A program made the position numbers and the translations under genes. The notes under the pieces were generated by a model, which saw only the letters and a list, made by a program, of their open reading frames with translations, searched no databases and had not been told where the DNA came from. This document shows positions 5,133 through 10,820 of a stretch of 10,820 nt of DNA, in pieces. This DNA comes from Angelobacter sp036502105. GTDB lineage: Bacteria; Acidobacteriota; Terriglobia; Terriglobales; Acidobacteriaceae. The stretch lies in contig DASXZE010000136.1 of NCBI GenBank assembly GCA_036502105.1, forward strand, positions 1 through 10,820. Reading direction: 5' to 3'. The stretch's first letter is position 1. Each line of letters opens with the position of its first letter.

Positions 5133-7400
5133 TTAGTAATGAAATCTGTAACGTACCTGAGCTGAGACCATGAGCGGCTCGCCGAAATGTGATCCGCCAA
5201 AGGTGTTGCTGAGATCTACAAAGTAATGTTTGTTGGCCAGGTTCGTGCCTGTCAATTTAACCGACCAGTTCTCGCCAAAAGATTTTCCCATGGAGAGATC
5301 AACCGTTTGATAACCCGGCAAATGAGCAGGCCCATCGCCATTGAGGAAACCTGAACCGTAAGAGAACGTACCGGAAATCCAGCTGCTGTGCGTCAGCGTA
5401 TAACTGGCGCCCGTGCTCAGCGTGTTGCGCTGGTCATGATCAAGGAAGAAAGGACCATCGTCTGGCGGAGTGAAATCCGTGCGACCACCGGTAATGGCGC
5501 CGGAGCCTTCTGCCGACTGATGTGAATACACCATGTGCACATCCAGCTTCTTGAAGAGCCGGGGAGCGCGCAGCGTAACTTCCGTGCCAGTGATGCGTGC
5601 GCCTGCAATTGTCAGCGGGAAGAAGAGATTGGAGTTGCCAATGGAATCATGGTCAAAAAAGTTATGTGCGCCAGTGCGGAAGTTGTCCACTTCAACCGCC
5701 CATCCGCGAATGGGGATGGTGATACCAAACTCGCGCTGCTCGTCACGTTCGCCATGCAGCGGCAGAAAGCCGAGCGACTGGCTGGTAAGCAGTGCCTGCA
5801 AGCCATTGCCAACGGTATCCAGCGGAGGCGCCTGATAGAAACGGCCGTAAGATCCGCGAATGACCCATTTGAGATGCGGTATCTGGATGGCTGCGCCGAT
5901 GCGCGGACTGCCCGCAGTTTCTGAAATCAATCCGGAGAAATGTGTAAAACGCATTCCCGCATTGATGGTAAGCCATGAAGCTGCTTTGTATTGGTCTTCG
6001 ATAAACATTGCTTCCAGATCACCGCCAGCCTTCTGCCGTGTAAGCGGAATATTGATAGGAACTGGAATTGGGGTTGGAGCAGTTGGATCGTCAGGATCGG
6101 GAGGAATGGCCCCGTTGCCTTCAACGCCAATCAAAGTATTGTCATGCTGGCTGAAGCCGTAAAATCCGATCTTTGCATTATGGCGTCCGCGCACAACGCC
6201 GAGTGAAGCCTGGCCGCCTACATAGAAAGACGCACGATTGTCTGTGGTGACTAAGCGGTCGGCATCATCTCCCAGACCTTCAAAAGCAGCGCGATTGAAA
6301 TGGTAAGAAGGTGAGAGCGTAAACACAACTCCCGGGCTGGCAGTGTGTATCCATGACAAGCTGCCGAATGAATCCTGTTCGCGTTCGCGATCACGAATGC
6401 CCAGGGCTTCATCGTCGGCGGTGTTCGGAACCTGATAACGATCTGTGCGCGCAGAGCCTACAAAACGAAATTGATCGTTAGGCGTCGCATTGAGGATCAA
6501 CGACGTAAAAAGCCCTTCGCCCGATCCTAGATTATGCAGGTTGCCGCTGTCTGGCGTGGCCAGACCGTGGTCAGTCCGGTTGCCGTTCAGGCTGAAATAA
6601 TAAGCAGATTTGTCATTGTGATCGCCAAAACTCAGCTGATCGTCTGTGCCGTTGTAGTTGCCAAAGCTCGTGACCAACTCGCCCTGCCGAGAGCGTTCAA
6701 AGCCGGTGCGTGTCGCCACATTGAAAACGCCGTAGGTACGGTCACCGAACTCTGCGGAAAAGCTGCCACGCTGTTCTTCCACGTAATCAATGTCTTTAGG
6801 ATTAAATTGCGGGCCCACGTTGGTGGCAATGTTTGTATTGGGAACAGGAACGCCGTCAATCGCCCAGGTCACCTGATGTCCACCGCGCACGTGCAACTGG
6901 TCATGAACCAGAGTAGCGCCGGGAGTAAAATTTGTGATGATCGCCAGACTGTTGGAGCCATCGGCGCCGGGGGTCTGCGCAATTTGCTGGCGGCTTACAA
7001 CTGCTTCCGGCGTGGACGATGAGGCATCCACCAATGCCGGCTCGCCGGAAACTTCTAACGTCTCTTCACGCTGCGCCACAGTCAGAGCAAAATGCAGTTC
7101 CTGCACATTATCTGAAGTAACCATCACTGACTGCTGCCCCACGGCAAATCCAGGCGAAACAATCTTGATGTCATATTCGCCCACAGGCACATTCAGCACC
7201 ATGGCGATTCCGTCTTCATTGGTAGTGCCGCTTTGCTTGAAAGCCGAGGTGCGGCTCTGCACCACCACTTGCGCGCCCTGCACCGGACGGTGCTGCGGAT
7301 CATGCACAATGGCTTTGACCGTTCCAAAAACCGAAGCGAATAAATTGGCTGAAGTAAAAATTAAAAACATTCCTAGTGTCACAACGGCTGCACGTTTCAT
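5133..7400 (-). CDS. TonB-dependent outer-membrane receptor with N-terminal carboxypeptidase-regulatory-like domain
   Basis: This 755-aa active-transport receptor of the outer membrane is energised by TonB. Order of parts: signal peptide 1-22 (MKRAAVVTLGMFLIF, then ANLFA); a beta-sandwich carboxypeptidase-regulatory-like domain about 24-108 (GTVKAIVHDPQHRPVQGAQV, then NVPVGEYDIKIVSPGF); a TonB-box-like EETLEVSG near 113; a plug about 130-235 with LHVRGGHQVTWAIDGVPVP; and a barrel to the terminal aromatic residue (RYRFHY). It is shorter than the large Oar-like receptors common in Acidobacteriota. A Pro/Asp-rich insertion at about 430-453 is probably an extracellular loop. I start at 7400 because the signal peptide begins there and GGGGGA stands five bases upstream; a 54-codon extension to 7562 is open but has neither. 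Substrate unknown. The Cys/His-rich gene upstream and copper-like neighbours suggest a metal or metallophore. Confidence 0.88.
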   Translation of the reverse strand: MKRAAVVTLGMFLIFTSANLFASVFGTVKAIVHDPQHRPVQGAQVVVQSRTSAFKQSGTTNEDGIAMVLNVPVGEYDIKIVSPGFAVGQQSVMVTSDNVQELHFALTVAQREETLEVSGEPALVDASSSTPEAVVSRQQIAQTPGADGSNSLAIITNFTPGATLVHDQLHVRGGHQVTWAIDGVPVPNTNIATNVGPQFNPKDIDYVEEQRGSFSAEFGDRTYGVFNVATRTGFERSRQGELVTSFGNYNGTDDQLSFGDHNDKSAYYFSLNGNRTDHGLATPDSGNLHNLGSGEGLFTSLILNATPNDQFRFVGSARTDRYQVPNTADDEALGIRDREREQDSFGSLSWIHTASPGVVFTLSPSYHFNRAAFEGLGDDADRLVTTDNRASFYVGGQASLGVVRGRHNAKIGFYGFSQHDNTLIGVEGNGAIPPDPDDPTAPTPIPVPINIPLTRQKAGGDLEAMFIEDQYKAASWLTINAGMRFTHFSGLISETAGSPRIGAAIQIPHLKWVIRGSYGRFYQAPPLDTVGNGLQALLTSQSLGFLPLHGERDEQREFGITIPIRGWAVEVDNFRTGAHNFFDHDSIGNSNLFFPLTIAGARITGTEVTLRAPRLFKKLDVHMVYSHQSAEGSGAITGGRTDFTPPDDGPFFLDHDQRNTLSTGASYTLTHSSWISGTFSYGSGFLNGDGPAHLPGYQTVDLSMGKSFGENWSVKLTGTNLANKHYFVDLSNTFGGSHFGEPLMVSAQVRYRFHY

Positions 7401-7594
7401 GGTTATCCCCCGACGCCTTTTTTTGGTTGTGTTCTCTTCGCTGAGATGGACCCTGAATATCGCTTTGCGATCAACGCATGCCGTAGCAGTTGATAAACTT
7501 ACCGGCATTTGATCTGCTCGCATTGGCAAGAGCACAAATACACTCTTCCGTAATTCGAGCATTAGCTTTTCAGGAAATGAAAATCGCGATTGGA
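7401..7594. other. Intergenic region between the Cys/His-rich gene and the TonB receptor
   Basis: These 194 bases separate two minus-strand genes. I see only small inverted repeats: ATCGC-ttt-GCGAT (7459-7471) and ATGCCG (7478-7483) with CGGCAT (7503-7508). Neither is followed by a T-run on the minus strand, so no terminator is apparent between the genes and read-through is possible. The length leaves room for a second promoter for the receptor, but I cannot point to one with confidence. Confidence 0.4.
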
Positions 7595-7984
7595 TTAGGC
7601 CTGAGGCGGGCCGCGATCTGTATGAGAAGAGAAACCAGCGCTGACGAAGGTGACGGGCGCAAAATGAAAATTGCGGTCGCTTACTGCCATCGGTGGAAGA
7701 AAGTTACTTGATGCCGGAGAAGCTGCAGTCGTCAGATGGCTTGGCGAGCAGCAATCCATGGGGCATTTGTAATTGTCTTCAACCCCGGACAAGCTGGAAG
7801 CTGATTCAATCGGCGCTGCATCATGGTGATGATGCTCGTGCGTCGCGCGGTCACAATGCGGCATTGCGCCCCCATGGCAGGACATTGCCTTCCCTGCCTC
7901 CCTGCAGCCCGTGGATGCCATCAGAGGCAAAAACGAGGATGAGATCAGGGCAACAACCGTCGCAATGGAGAAAATACGCCGCAT
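7595..7984 (-). CDS. Small secreted Cys/His-rich protein, probable soft-metal binder
   Basis: The product is 129 aa. Residues 1-24 form a signal peptide (MRRIFSIATVVALISSSF, then LMAS). The mature part is crowded with potential metal ligands: C27, C36-H37, H43-C44, H49, the run H51-H54, then KCPMDCCSPSH with C74, C78, C79 and H83. The C-terminus carries FVSAGFSS, H121 and DRGPPQA. I recognise no named domain. From memory, the pattern of signal peptide, Cys/His cluster and a short Arg-Gly/Ala-Pro-Pro tail resembles DUF2946-type proteins encoded next to TonB-dependent copper receptors; this is a layout resemblance, not a homology claim. It precedes the TonB receptor by 194 bases on the same strand, consistent with one operon. 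The CCSxxH and GPP elements recur in the divergent gene at 8214. The ATG at 7984 has no good ribosome site, but it begins the signal peptide. Confidence 0.75.
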   Translation of the reverse strand: MRRIFSIATVVALISSSFLPLMASTGCREAGKAMSCHGGAMPHCDRATHEHHHHDAAPIESASSLSGVEDNYKCPMDCCSPSHLTTAASPASSNFLPPMAVSDRNFHFAPVTFVSAGFSSHTDRGPPQA

Positions 7985-8174
7985 GCTTACGAAGCTGAAT
8001 ATATCCCGGTTTCCTAATTTGGTGCAATCAGAAAATACTTACCAAGGTCATTAAACTTGTTAATCTCTTGGGGGCATCTAAGCCGCTTAACTTGATAGAG
8101 CGCTGACTGCTCAAACAGTTACGGACCATGCTACGCATTCGGCTGCGCCGCTGGTGGAACACGTAGAATTGATC

Positions 8175-8195
8175 CTGTAGAATCAGATTTTACAG
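8175..8195. promoter_or_regulatory. 21-bp near-perfect palindrome, candidate operator
   Basis: The left half is CTGTA, one base, AATC; the right half is GATT, one base, TACAG, around a central A. Nine of the ten position pairs are complementary; only the sixth from each end mismatches. It overlaps the proposed -10 TAGAAT of the 8214 gene and lies 18 bases before its start codon, a position typical of repressor binding. The TGTA...TACA ends are reminiscent of dimeric metal-responsive repressor sites, but I cannot assign the regulator family, and no regulator gene lies in the window. Confidence 0.55.
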
Positions 8196-8199
8196 ACGC

Positions 8200-8204
8200 A
8201 GGAG
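8200..8204 (+). promoter_or_regulatory. Ribosome binding site that decides a GTG start
   Basis: AGGAG at 8200-8204 is nine bases before GTG 8214. The upstream in-frame TTG codons at 8205 and 8208 are too close to it, so GTG 8214 is the likely start of the following gene. Confidence 0.7.
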
Positions 8205-8213
8205 TTGTTGCAA

Positions 8214-8585
8214 GTGAACGTTTGCGGGATATTTCGGTTGGTCGTGCGGGTCGCTATGCTCGCGGCGATGACTGTCTTTTTACTGCAAACTGCCTGCACC
8301 ATCGGCTTAACGCCAGTTCTCACGGCAGACGCATCAGCGCCAACTCATTCCGGCTGCCACGATTCAACACCGGCGTCGCCAGATTCGCCCAACTCCAGTC
8401 AGAAATGCTGCAGTGGAAAACATGCTCCTGAAGCGCTGCTGAGCGCGATGCCTGCGCCCGCACTTTTCGTTTCCGCTGAGCTTCCTTCCAGCACGCTTTT
8501 CAGTCCGCACGTTTTATCGCGCCATGTTGTTGCTCTGGTAACTCCTTCCTCTGGACCGCCTGGCTTGTTCGTACTTCGTATCTGA
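8214..8585 (+). CDS. Small secreted Cys/His protein sharing the CCSxxH...GPP layout of the divergent gene
   Basis: The product is 123 aa from GTG 8214. The N-terminus is a signal sequence or membrane anchor (residues 8-35, VVRVAMLAAMTVFLLQTAC). The mature region has H45, C48 and H49 (THSGCHD), a Ser/Pro-rich linker, and QKCCSGKH with C65, C66 and H70, then an Ala/Pro/Leu-rich stretch and VTPSSGPPG near the end. The CCSxxH to GPP distance (47 residues) is almost the same as in the divergent protein at 7984 (45), suggesting the two are diverged members of one family. No named domain recognised. It is the first gene of a plus-strand series with the outer-membrane barrel and the hemerythrin gene, and it lies directly behind the palindromic operator candidate. 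A periplasmic or envelope copper-binding role is inferred from ligands and neighbours only. Confidence 0.65.
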   Translation: MNVCGIFRLVVRVAMLAAMTVFLLQTACTIGLTPVLTADASAPTHSGCHDSTPASPDSPNSSQKCCSGKHAPEALLSAMPAPALFVSAELPSSTLFSPHVLSRHVVALVTPSSGPPGLFVLRI

Positions 8586-8595
8586 TTTCCTTTTC

Positions 8596-8632
8596 CTCAC
8601 ATCGATTAAGCAATTCAATAAAATTGCGTGAG
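8596..8632 (+). other. Bulged inverted repeat between two genes
   Basis: CTCAC (8596-8600) pairs with GTGAG (8628-8632), and GCAATT (8610-8615) pairs with AATTGC (8622-8627). The right arm is continuous (AATTGCGTGAG), while the left arm is split by a 9-base bulge. It lies in the 98-bp gap between the 8214 gene and the barrel gene. There is no T-run after it, so it is more likely an RNA processing or stability element than a terminator, if it is functional at all. Confidence 0.3.
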
Positions 8633-8683
8633 TGATGCTGCTCCGCCTTCATGCGCTTCAGATTGAAGTCAGACAGGGTTCTT

Positions 8684-10039
8684 ATGAAAGTTTCGGCTCT
8701 ATTCATTCTGGTTCTTTTTTCGCTTTCACAATTTACGATTGACGCCGCTGCTGAAGACGATGCGCAGCCAGCACAACACCAGCATGCAACTCAAACGCAG
8801 GACATGCAAGACATGCCGGGAATGCATGGCATGCACCACCAGCCGGCAACGTTTATCGACGAGATACTGCACCACGATACTGCTGGCACATCCGCGCAGC
8901 CGAACTCCACGGCCGAGCCCATGATTATGCGCGTCCGCGGCAAATGGATGTTCATGGTCCACGGCATGGCTTTTGTAAACGCGCTGCAACAAAGCGGTCT
9001 GCGCGGTTATGACAAAGTTTTTTCTACCAATTGGTTTATGCCCATGGCGCAGCGGCAGATTGGCCATGGCGAACTCACGCTCCGCACCATGCTTAGCCTG
9101 GAGCCTGCAACTATCACCAATCGTTTTTATCCGCTGCTCTTTCAGCAGGGAGAAACAGCGTTCGGCAAGCCCATCAATGATGGCCAGCATCCGCATGACT
9201 TCATCATGGAATTGGCTGCGCTTTATGATTTGCGCTTAGGCACAAACGCGCTGCTATCTTTTTATGCAGCTCCAGTTGGCGATCCCGCAATGGGCCCCAG
9301 CGCATATCCGCATCGCGCTTCTGCTGCGGAAAATCCAGTAGCTTCGTTGGGGCACCATTTAGAAGACTCCACTCACATTGCCAATGACGTTGTAACTGGA
9401 GGACTGATCTATAAGAAAGCGCGCGTTGAGTTCTCAGGTTTTCATGGTCGCGAGCCAGACGAATTTCGCTGGGACATCAACTCCGGCGCGCTTGATTCAT
9501 GGTCAACGCGCTTGACCGTGCAGCCAGCGCAAAACTGGAGCGCGCAATATTCATTCGCCCATCTCACTAGTCCGGAAGCGCTGCATGACACCGAAGACAT
9601 TCAACGTATGACTGCCTCCGTGATGTACACGCGTCCGCTGGCGATTGGCAGTTGGGCCTCGACCGTGGTGTGGGGCAGAAACCATTCGCTTGAAACCGGA
9701 GAGAACTTCAACGGCTACCTGGCTGAATCCACGCTGCAGTTTTCACACCGAGACCGCGTCTGGACGAGGATTGAAAACGTGGATCGCACCAGCGAGTTGC
9801 TGCTGGGAAAGCAGGCTGAGCCTGCGGGTTTTGACGAAACATTTCTTGCCCGCATACAGGCTTACACCGCTGGCTATGATCATGACTTCCTGCTCATTCC
9901 CGGCCTTTCAACCGCCCTGGGCGGTCAGGTAACCTTTTATGGCAAGCCTGATTTTCTAACTCCTATTTACGGAGAGCATCCCGTGGGAGCTATATTATTT
10001 ATACGCATTCGCCCTAAAGGCAACATGCATACTCATTGA
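8684..10039 (+). CDS. Outer-membrane beta-barrel-like protein with Met/His-rich N-terminus and tail
   Basis: The product is 451 aa with a signal peptide 1-23 (MKVSALFILVLFSLSQF, ending AAA-E). Residues 31-65 are a flexible Met/His-rich segment (QHQH, then MQDMPGMHGMHH, later LHHD), a composition typical of copper- or silver-binding periplasmic regions. The rest alternates amphipathic strands with polar loops: for example VRGKWMFMVHGMAFVNAL, ELTLRTMLSLEP, LSFYAAPVG, ARVEFSGFHG and ALGGQVTFYG. This is the style of a transmembrane beta-barrel. The chain ends in a strand (AILFIRIRP) followed by KGNMHTH instead of a terminal aromatic. Additional His-rich loops occur at DGQHPHD and SLGHHLEDSTHI. 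I start at ATG 8684, where the signal peptide begins; an in-frame ATG at 8651 would add 11 charged residues. It is analogous in layout to CopB-like outer-membrane copper proteins, but homology is unproven. The next gene starts nine bases after the stop codon. Confidence 0.75.
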   Translation: MKVSALFILVLFSLSQFTIDAAAEDDAQPAQHQHATQTQDMQDMPGMHGMHHQPATFIDEILHHDTAGTSAQPNSTAEPMIMRVRGKWMFMVHGMAFVNALQQSGLRGYDKVFSTNWFMPMAQRQIGHGELTLRTMLSLEPATITNRFYPLLFQQGETAFGKPINDGQHPHDFIMELAALYDLRLGTNALLSFYAAPVGDPAMGPSAYPHRASAAENPVASLGHHLEDSTHIANDVVTGGLIYKKARVEFSGFHGREPDEFRWDINSGALDSWSTRLTVQPAQNWSAQYSFAHLTSPEALHDTEDIQRMTASVMYTRPLAIGSWASTVVWGRNHSLETGENFNGYLAESTLQFSHRDRVWTRIENVDRTSELLLGKQAEPAGFDETFLARIQAYTAGYDHDFLLIPGLSTALGGQVTFYGKPDFLTPIYGEHPVGAILFIRIRPKGNMHTH

Positions 10040-10047
10040 GGACTTAT

Positions 10048-10752
10048 ATGAAAACATCGCGCCGTGATTTTCTTGTAGGAACATCTGCCGTAGCCACCAC
10101 GCTGGTCACGCCCTTCGCCGCAATAGCGGCGCAAAAAGCGCCAGCCAAAGCCGCCCCTAAAGAAGAAGCTGGGGATGACGTCTCAACCAATGAAGACCTC
10201 ATGCGCGAGCACGGGGTACTGAACCGCGTTCTGCTGATCTATGACGAAACCATGCGCCGCATTCAGGCCAAAGCAAAATTCGATCCCACGGTGGTTGTGA
10301 AGTCGGCGGGGATCATCAAGAGCTTTATTGAGGATTACCACGAGAAGCTGGAAGAGGACCACATCTTTCCGCGCTTTGAACAGTCCGGCAAATTGATTGA
10401 GCTGACGGTAAACCTGCGCGCGCAACACGCCATGGGCAGGCGTTTGACCGATCTGATCGTGACGACCGCAAAAAGCGGAGACATGCAAACACTCAACACT
10501 TCTCTTGCGTCTTTCAATCGCATGTATCGCCCGCACGAAGCGCGTGAAGACACGGTGCTTTTTCCGGCTCTGCACAGCGTAGTCAGCAAGCATGAGTATG
10601 ATGCCATGGGTGAAGAGTTCGAGCGCATTGAACGCAAAACTTTCGGCGGTGACGGTTTTGACATGGCGGTGGCCCAGGTTACAGAACTGGAAAAGCAATT
10701 TGAGATCTACGACATCTCGCAGTTTACGCCGTCTGTCCCAATGGCCAAGTAA
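10048..10752 (+). CDS. Tat-exported hemerythrin-like domain protein
   Basis: The 234-aa protein begins with a twin-arginine signal (SRRDFLVG at 4-11, hydrophobic segment to about 28), followed by an Ala/Lys/Pro linker (29-45) and a four-helix hemerythrin-like domain (about 46-215). The diiron ligand pattern is complete: H55 (REHGVLNR), H98-x3-E102-x2-H105 (DYHEKLEEDHIF), H127 (AQHAMG) and H163-x3-E167-D168 (RPHEAREDTVLF). Such domains bind O2, NO or peroxide, or store or sense iron. Tat export implies folding, probably with metal loaded, in the cytoplasm before export to the periplasm. The ATG at 10048 follows TGAGGA with good spacing; this ribosome site overlaps the stop codon of the barrel gene, so the two are translated from one message. 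Its partner and exact role are unknown; an oxidative or metal-stress role fits the neighbourhood. Confidence 0.88.
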   Translation: MKTSRRDFLVGTSAVATTLVTPFAAIAAQKAPAKAAPKEEAGDDVSTNEDLMREHGVLNRVLLIYDETMRRIQAKAKFDPTVVVKSAGIIKSFIEDYHEKLEEDHIFPRFEQSGKLIELTVNLRAQHAMGRRLTDLIVTTAKSGDMQTLNTSLASFNRMYRPHEAREDTVLFPALHSVVSKHEYDAMGEEFERIERKTFGGDGFDMAVAQVTELEKQFEIYDISQFTPSVPMAK

Positions 10753-10799
10753 TTACGCAGTATCATAGATGGTTAAACGCAGAACCAAGGGAGACGAGG

Positions 10800-10820
10800 A
10801 TGGATAGTACTCTACTGATT
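10800..10820 (+). CDS. Start of a further gene, truncated by the window edge
   Basis: ATG at 10800 is preceded six bases upstream by AAGGGAG (10787-10793), an excellent ribosome site, and is open for seven codons (MDSTLLI). It lies 47 bases after the hemerythrin gene on the same strand and probably belongs to the same transcription unit. Nothing can be said about its function. Confidence 0.6.

Larger units (their letters stand above)
7985..8213. promoter_or_regulatory. Divergent promoter region
   Basis: These 229 bases lie between two head-to-head Cys/His-rich genes and must hold promoters for both. For the plus-strand gene, TAGAAT at 8178-8183 is a good -10 candidate, although the matching -35 is poor (TGGAAC at 8155-8160). 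GTAGAAT occurs twice, 14 bases apart (8163 and 8177). The 21-bp palindrome at 8175-8195 covers this -10. On the minus side no strong promoter stands out. AATCAGA with TAC three bases later (8026-8038) repeats part of the palindrome and could be a degenerate second site. No gene or RNA gene is seen. Confidence 0.5.

Noticed and set aside
6534..7022. 162-aa open frame antisense to the TonB receptor
   Set aside because: It is a shadow of a clearly coding region, with hydrophobic but patternless sequence and no start signal.
7401..7562. 54-codon N-terminal extension of the TonB receptor
   Set aside because: The extension precedes a perfect signal peptide with its own GGGGGA ribosome site at 7400, and it would bury the signal internally.
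7693..7998. Plus-strand 101-aa open frame opposite the Cys/His-rich gene
   Set aside because: It has no signal, motif or ribosome site; the minus strand gives a signal peptide and a coherent ligand pattern.
7595..8585. The two CCSxxH proteins as extra substrates of the MNIO enzyme
   Set aside because: They have cysteines and signals but lack the CKGxxxC units of the bufA core and are not adjacent to bufB. A plain metal-binding role is simpler.
1..10820. CRISPR array, tRNA, rRNA, insertion sequence or phage genes
   Set aside because: I saw no spaced direct repeats of CRISPR type, no tRNA cloverleaf with CCA-type end, no rRNA signature and no transposase or integrase.

Overview
The window looks like a chromosomal segment of an Acidobacteriota bacterium (Terriglobia/Koribacter-like). 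The reasons are a Gram-negative envelope gene set, a TonB-dependent receptor with an N-terminal carboxypeptidase-regulatory-like domain of the kind common in that phylum, and the overall protein style. This is inference from sequence impression; no database search was possible.

Layout. Bases 1-256 hold the remnant of a minus-strand gene running off the left edge, then five tandem 14-bp units. Bases 257-1138 encode an IspA-type polyprenyl diphosphate synthase, which appears unrelated to the rest. A 295-bp non-coding stretch follows, containing what could be a structured leader RNA. Bases 1434-4054 are a compact bufferin-type RiPP operon: a cysteine-rich precursor with a Sec signal (bufA), a DUF692/MNIO enzyme (bufB), its DUF2063 partner (bufC) and a DoxX-family membrane protein (bufD). 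A secreted HExxH metallopeptidase-like gene (4074-5030) follows 19 bp later on the same strand.

On the minus strand, 7984-5133 carries a small secreted Cys/His-rich protein and a TonB-dependent receptor, ended by a strong hairpin with a T-run. Divergently, from 8214 on the plus strand, lie a second Cys/His-rich secreted protein, an outer-membrane beta-barrel with Met/His-rich ends, a Tat-exported hemerythrin-like protein, and the first seven codons of another gene. The 229-bp divergent intergenic region carries a near-perfect 21-bp palindrome placed like an operator.

How the genes may work together. Bufferins are known as MNIO-modified, copper-binding periplasmic peptides. The neighbouring genes are rich in soft-metal ligands (CCSxxH proteins, a Met/His barrel) or bind metal by family (a hemerythrin, a zinc-peptidase fold). 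The simplest reading is an envelope copper-handling island in which the bufferin operon is one part and the divergent TonB-receptor/barrel cluster is another. No regulator, P-type ATPase or multicopper oxidase is visible inside the window, so the copper assignment for the right half is inferred from ligand content and context only. The two most novel-looking items are the pair of head-to-head proteins sharing a CCSxxH...GPP layout, and the bufferin operon together with its adjacent peptidase and possible leader RNA.
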